Assembly (NCBI GenBank): GCA_964599835.1
Contig: CAZRHF010000081.1
Span: forward strand, 1-10,278
Reading direction: 5' to 3'
DNA: 10,278 bases
From: SFWF01 sp964599835
GTDB taxonomy: Bacteria > Bacillota > Clostridia > Oscillospirales > Acutalibacteraceae
Shown: positions 6,994 through 10,278 of the stretch, piece after piece
Layout: the number at the start of each line of letters is the position of its first letter
Position numbering within the stretch: position 1 is the stretch's first letter
The notes under the pieces: generated by a model
Database searches by the model: none
What the model saw: the letters and a program-made list of their open reading frames with translations, nothing else
Told to the model about the DNA's origin: nothing
Program-made: the position numbers and the translations under genes

Positions 6994-7992
6994 TTATTCT
7001 GCTTCCTTTTCTGTAAAAGCCTGCTCAATAATCGGAATAACTCCGTTTTCAGCAAATAAGGCGGCTTTATGTATTGCGTTCTTAAAGGCTACCGCGTCAG
7101 AGCTTCCGTGAGCCTTGAAGACGGGTTTCTTTGTGCCGAGAAGAGGTGCGCCGCCTACTTCGGAAGGATTCATTTTGTTTTTGATTCCTCTGAGCCCGCC
7201 CTTAAGGGTGAGATAAGAAAGCTTTGTAAGTATGTTTTTAAGAAAAACGGGCTTTAGCATTGTAAATAAGGTTGAAACCGTGCCTTCAATAAGCTTAAGT
7301 GCAATATTACCGGTATAACCGTCGCTGATGACGGCATCGCAAACACCTTTTGGAAGCTCGCGGGATTCTACGTTACCGATAAAGTTGAGGTCGCTTCCTT
7401 CAAGAAGCTTATATGCCTCTTTCTGAAGCTCGGTTCCTTTAGTATCTTCTACTCCTATGTTAAGAAGCCCGATAGTGGGGTTTTCGATATTTTCGACCTT
7501 TTCAAGATATGTCGAGGCCATAACGCCAAACTGAAGTAACATTTCGGGTCGGCATTCTGCATTAGCTCCTACATCCATAAGCATATACCTTGAATCGGGC
7601 GAAGGTAAAACAGCGGCTAAAGCAGGACGTTTAATACCCTTGATTCTTTTGACTATAAAGGTTCCGCCAACAACTACGGCACCTGTTGAACCGGCAGACA
7701 CGAATGCGTCGGCCTTACCGTCAGCAAGCACCTTAAATGCAACGGCCATTGAAGATTCCTTATGTTCCTTAAGGAGCGAGGTAGGTTCATCATGCATAGA
7801 AATTACGTCGGCCGTATGAACGATTTCGAGGTTATTAAACTCAATATTATTATCTTCAATACACTTCTTGATGATCGCTTCGTCGCCGCAAAGAACGATA
7901 TCAACACCGTACTCTTTTTGAGCCATCGAAGAACCTTTTATAATTTCGAGCGGCGCGTTATCTCCGCCAAATGCGTCTACAACAATTCTCAT
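6994..7992 (-). CDS. plsX: Phosphate acyltransferase PlsX
   Basis: PlsX transfers acyl groups from acyl-ACP to inorganic phosphate. The acyl-phosphate it makes is the substrate of PlsY in the first step of phospholipid synthesis; PlsX itself is a peripheral membrane enzyme. The protein has 332 residues, typical length. Recognisable segments are DAFGGDNAP (6-14, the family DAxGGDxAP), FVSAGSTGA (97-105), LMDVGANAECRPE (138-150), LLNIGVEDTKG (176-186), SDGYTGN (223-229) and GGAPLLGTKKP (280-290). The ATG at 7990-7992 is preceded by GGGGG (8000-8004), which can pair with the anti-Shine-Dalgarno through one G-U pair. It follows trmFO by 18 nt, the longest gap in the window. Downstream it runs straight into rnc. 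The fapR, fabD, fabG and acpP genes that flank plsX in Bacillus are absent here. Confidence 0.97.
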   Translation of the reverse strand: MRIVVDAFGGDNAPLEIIKGSSMAQKEYGVDIVLCGDEAIIKKCIEDNNIEFNNLEIVHTADVISMHDEPTSLLKEHKESSMAVAFKVLADGKADAFVSAGSTGAVVVGGTFIVKRIKGIKRPALAAVLPSPDSRYMLMDVGANAECRPEMLLQFGVMASTYLEKVENIENPTIGLLNIGVEDTKGTELQKEAYKLLEGSDLNFIGNVESRELPKGVCDAVISDGYTGNIALKLIEGTVSTLFTMLKPVFLKNILTKLSYLTLKGGLRGIKNKMNPSEVGGAPLLGTKKPVFKAHGSSDAVAFKNAIHKAALFAENGVIPIIEQAFTEKEAE

Positions 7993-7999
7993 TTTACAA

Positions 8000-8004
8000 C
8001 CCCC
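8000..8004 (-). promoter_or_regulatory. Atypical GGGGG ribosome-binding site of plsX
   Basis: The minus strand shows CGGGGGTTGTAAA before the plsX ATG. GGGGG can pair with CCUCC of 16S rRNA using one G-U pair, at a 7-nt spacing. The other clear sites in the window use AGGAG, GAGG or AAGGAAG, so this one is an outlier. Confidence 0.5.
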
Positions 8005-8010
8005 GTATTA

Positions 8011-9312
8011 TTAAAAATTATTTTCAGCGTACCAATTAAGCGCTCTTTCGGAAAGCCTGGTATATCGCTCGGCTTTATCCCTGATCCTTTGGTCGAGAGA
8101 CGGCATTATACCGAAATTGGCGCCCATCGGCTGAAAATCGCTGACCGATTCATCGGTAATATACTTGATCAATGCACCAATCATAGTAATATCGGGAAGA
8201 CATAGCGAAGCTTTACCCTCAAGATTTCTCGCCATATTTTCTGCGGCAATGATTCCGCACGCAGCAGACTCCATATAACCCTCTACTCCGGTCATTTGAC
8301 CTGCAAAAAAGATGCTGCCGTTGGATTTAAGGCTCAGGTCTTTATTTAAAACTTTTGGTGAATTTATGAATGAGTTTCTGTGCATTACTCCATATCTTAC
8401 AAACTCTGCACAAGAAAGACCCGGAATCATAGAGAAGACTCTCCTCTGCTCTCCGAATTTAAGGTTTGTTTGAAAACCTACGAGATTATACAGCGTACCG
8501 TCCTTATTTTCGCTTCTGAGCTGAACGACCGCCCAGGGACGCCGATCGGTTCTCGGGTCGGTAAGGCCTACAGGTTTAAGGGGACCGAAGCGTATAGAAT
8601 CCGCCCCTCTCTTGGCAAGGATCTCTATCGGCATACAGCCTTCGTAAACGTTTACTTTTTTGTCGAAAGAATGAAGCTCTGCCGATTCTGCGGAAATAAG
8701 AGCAGAGTGAAACGCTTCATATTCCTCTTTATTCATCGGACAGTTAATATAATCGTCTTCACCCTTACCGTAACGCGACGCTTTGAAAGCTACTGACATA
8801 TCTATGCTGTCCGCGGTTACGATAGGTGCGGCCGCATCATAAAAGCTCAAGGTATCCTTACCGCAATGTCTTGCGATGTCCTCAGCAAGCCTCCCTTCGG
8901 TAAGGGGACCTGTGGCAATAATACAGGGCAAACTTTCGGGGACCTTTTCAATTATGTCGTTTATAACCTTGATATTCCGGTGTGACCTGATCTTTTCGGT
9001 AATGTAGCCGGAAAAGGTGTAACGGTCGACCGCGAGCGCTCCGCCGGCAGGAACTGAACTGACTGCGGCGGCTTCAAGACATATCGAACCGAAGATGCGC
9101 ATCTCAGCTTTTAAAAGTCCGGCTGCAGAAGATATTCTGTCAGCCTTTAGTGAATTCGAGCAGACAAGCTCTGCAAATGAATCAAGCTTATGAGCGGGAG
9201 AATGCTTTAACGGTTTCATTTCATAAAGCTCTACCGAATATCCTTTTTCAGCAAGCCTCCAGGCAGCTTCGCATCCTGCAAGACCTGCACCAATAACAAT
9301 TACATCGGGCAT
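8011..9312 (-). CDS. trmFO: Folate/FAD-dependent tRNA (m5U54) methyltransferase TrmFO
   Basis: TrmFO makes 5-methyluridine at position 54 of the tRNA T-loop. It takes the carbon from 5,10-methylenetetrahydrofolate and uses reduced FAD, unlike SAM-dependent TrmA. The 433-residue protein begins with a Rossmann FAD-binding motif, VIVIGAGLAGCEAA (4-17). It continues with FAELVCSNSLKAD (46-58), YEGCMPIE (223-230), GPLKPVGLTDPRT (243-255) and FAGQMTGVEGYMESAA (336-351). C51 and C226 correspond to the two cysteines studied in the B. subtilis enzyme (C53 and C226), so the active site looks intact. It is a TrmFO rather than the related GidA/MnmG, which is about 620 residues. The ATG starts 1 nt after the topA stop. 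The sequence before it (CAAAGTGAT) offers only a poor Shine-Dalgarno, so translation probably depends on ribosomes finishing topA. Confidence 0.97.
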   Translation of the reverse strand: MPDVIVIGAGLAGCEAAWRLAEKGYSVELYEMKPLKHSPAHKLDSFAELVCSNSLKADRISSAAGLLKAEMRIFGSICLEAAAVSSVPAGGALAVDRYTFSGYITEKIRSHRNIKVINDIIEKVPESLPCIIATGPLTEGRLAEDIARHCGKDTLSFYDAAAPIVTADSIDMSVAFKASRYGKGEDDYINCPMNKEEYEAFHSALISAESAELHSFDKKVNVYEGCMPIEILAKRGADSIRFGPLKPVGLTDPRTDRRPWAVVQLRSENKDGTLYNLVGFQTNLKFGEQRRVFSMIPGLSCAEFVRYGVMHRNSFINSPKVLNKDLSLKSNGSIFFAGQMTGVEGYMESAACGIIAAENMARNLEGKASLCLPDITMIGALIKYITDESVSDFQPMGANFGIMPSLDQRIRDKAERYTRLSERALNWYAENNF

Positions 9313-9313
9313 A

Positions 9314-10278
9314 TCACTTTGATTTTGCGGTTTTTGTTTTTCTTGTGGGACACTCGCTGTTCATACAGTACTTCTTGCCCCTGCCTTTAAGGATGAAACT
9401 GCCGCATTCGGGGCACTTTTCACCTGTAGGCAGATTGGGAGAAGCAAAATCACATGTAGGATAATTTGAGCATCCGTAGAATTTTTTGCCGCTCTTTCTG
9501 GAGTTTTTCTTTAAAAGTTTCGCACCGCACTTAGGACAGGGTGTAGTAACCTCATCCTCGGGAACGGGCTTGGTATTTTTACATTCGGGATAACCGGGGC
9601 AGGCAAGAAATTTTCCGAATCTGCCCGATTTCACAACCATCTTTCTTCCGCATTTATCACATACTACATCGGTTTCAACATCAGGAACCTTGATTCTTTT
9701 ACCGGTAAGATCATTCTCAGCTTTTTTAAGAGAATTGTCAAAATCCTTATAAAATTCGCCTATTACATCGGTCCAGACAAGCTGCCCCGAACCTATTTTA
9801 TCGAGATTATCTTCCATGCCGGCGGTGAACTTAATGTCAACGATCTTTTTAAAATGCTCCACGATAAGGTCGGAAACGACACATCCAAGGGAGGTAGGCT
9901 TGAAGGATTTCTTTTCCTTTTCAATATAATCCCTTTGCTGTATGTTTGAAATTATAGGAGCGTAGGTAGAAGGACGTCCGATCCCGTTATCCTTTAAAGC
10001 CTGAATAAGAGTAGGCTCGGTATAACGTGCGGGAGGCTGGGTGAAATGCTGATTAGGTACGATCGATTTAAGTTTTAGAAGCTCACCTTCAGCCATAGGA
10101 GGCAGTGCAGAACCGCCAACCGAATCTTCGTCCTTGCTTTCTTCATAGAGAACAGTGTATCCTTCAAATTTTACTGAATAACCGCTTGCTTTGAAGAGAT
10201 AATTTCCTGCGGTTATATCGACGTTAACGGTATCGTGAACACAATTTGCCATAAGCGAGGCCACAAAGCGCGACCAGA
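9314..10278 (-). CDS. topA: DNA topoisomerase I (type IA), C-terminal part; 5' end outside window
   Basis: The last 320 codons of topoisomerase I, which relaxes negative supercoils by passing one strand through a transient single-strand break. The frame is open to the window edge and starts WSRFVASLMANC, the helix after the active-site region; the catalytic tyrosine lies upstream, outside the window. A GTG at 10262-10264 codes the internal valine of RFVAS and is not a start. The core continues with VPNQHFTQPPARYTEPTLI, the conserved IGRPSTYAPII, and FTAGMEDNLDKI. The tail has three four-cysteine zinc ribbons: CDKC/CPGYPEC (9581-9661), CPKC/CSNYPTC (9452-9538) and CPEC/CMNSEC (9350-9415), then a basic end KTKTAKSK. 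This zinc-ribbon tail is typical of bacterial TopA and helps bind single-stranded DNA. IGRPSTY and the zinc-ribbon tail support TopA; TopB is the less likely alternative. Confidence 0.96.
   Translation of the reverse strand, partial: WSRFVASLMANCVHDTVNVDITAGNYLFKASGYSVKFEGYTVLYEESKDEDSVGGSALPPMAEGELLKLKSIVPNQHFTQPPARYTEPTLIQALKDNGIGRPSTYAPIISNIQQRDYIEKEKKSFKPTSLGCVVSDLIVEHFKKIVDIKFTAGMEDNLDKIGSGQLVWTDVIGEFYKDFDNSLKKAENDLTGKRIKVPDVETDVVCDKCGRKMVVKSGRFGKFLACPGYPECKNTKPVPEDEVTTPCPKCGAKLLKKNSRKSGKKFYGCSNYPTCDFASPNLPTGEKCPECGSFILKGRGKKYCMNSECPTRKTKTAKSK

Noticed and set aside
7762..8205. 147-codon plus-strand open frame spanning the plsX start and trmFO end
   Set aside because: It lies opposite two well-supported genes, its product is not recognisable, and it crosses the trmFO-plsX junction. 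It is explained by chance openness opposite coding sequence.
8380..8796. 138-codon plus-strand open frame inside trmFO
   Set aside because: It is fully antisense to a complete trmFO, and the translation has no family resemblance.
8992..9016. CTTTTC...GAAAAG inverted repeat inside trmFO
   Set aside because: The stem is only about 6 bp with a long loop in coding sequence. No T-tract or regulatory context.
10262..10264. GTG as a possible start of a short topA-like gene
   Set aside because: The frame continues upstream to the window edge with WSRF, which matches the conserved topoisomerase I helix. The GTG is an internal valine codon.

Overview
This window is a dense block of bacterial housekeeping genes. 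All nine are on the minus strand, so transcription runs from the right end of the window to the left. In that order they are topA (3' part only), trmFO, plsX, rnc, an uncharacterised Elp3-like radical SAM gene, smc, ftsY, rdgB and yhbY (5' part only). Gaps between neighbours are 1, 18, 2, -4, 1, 3, 10 and 10 nt. I see no promoter, terminator, RNA gene, insertion sequence, CRISPR array or prophage remnant, and no gene-free stretch longer than 18 nt. The simplest reading is one polycistronic transcript, or part of one, that continues beyond both ends.

The gene set points to a Firmicutes bacterium of the class Clostridia. The evidence is folate-dependent TrmFO rather than TrmA, PlsX, SMC rather than MukB, FtsY reduced to its NG domain, purine-rich Shine-Dalgarno sites before most genes, and an Elp3-like radical SAM gene between rnc and smc. 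Intermediate base composition and the ftsY-rdgB-yhbY order suggest the Ruminococcaceae/Oscillospiraceae, but that family-level call is inference.

Region by region: 9314-10278 holds the end of topoisomerase I with three C-terminal zinc ribbons. 8011-9312 is the tRNA m5U54 methyltransferase. 6994-7992 is the phospholipid-synthesis acyltransferase PlsX. 6311-6991 is RNase III. 5328-6314 is the radical SAM protein. 1748-5326 is the chromosome-condensing SMC ATPase. 836-1744 is the SRP receptor. 238-825 is the house-cleaning ITP/XTP pyrophosphatase. 1-227 begins a YhbY-type ribosome-assembly RNA-binding protein.

Functionally the cluster mixes DNA topology and segregation (topA, smc), RNA maturation and translation (trmFO, rnc, yhbY, probably the radical SAM gene), membrane lipid and protein insertion (plsX, ftsY) and nucleotide-pool hygiene (rdgB). 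This is growth-linked co-expression rather than one pathway. The main points for a second look are the radical SAM gene of unknown function, the absence of acpP between plsX and rnc, the joining of topA-trmFO to the plsX-rnc-smc-ftsY block, and the poor ribosome-binding site of trmFO. I found no convincing novel defence or mobile system.
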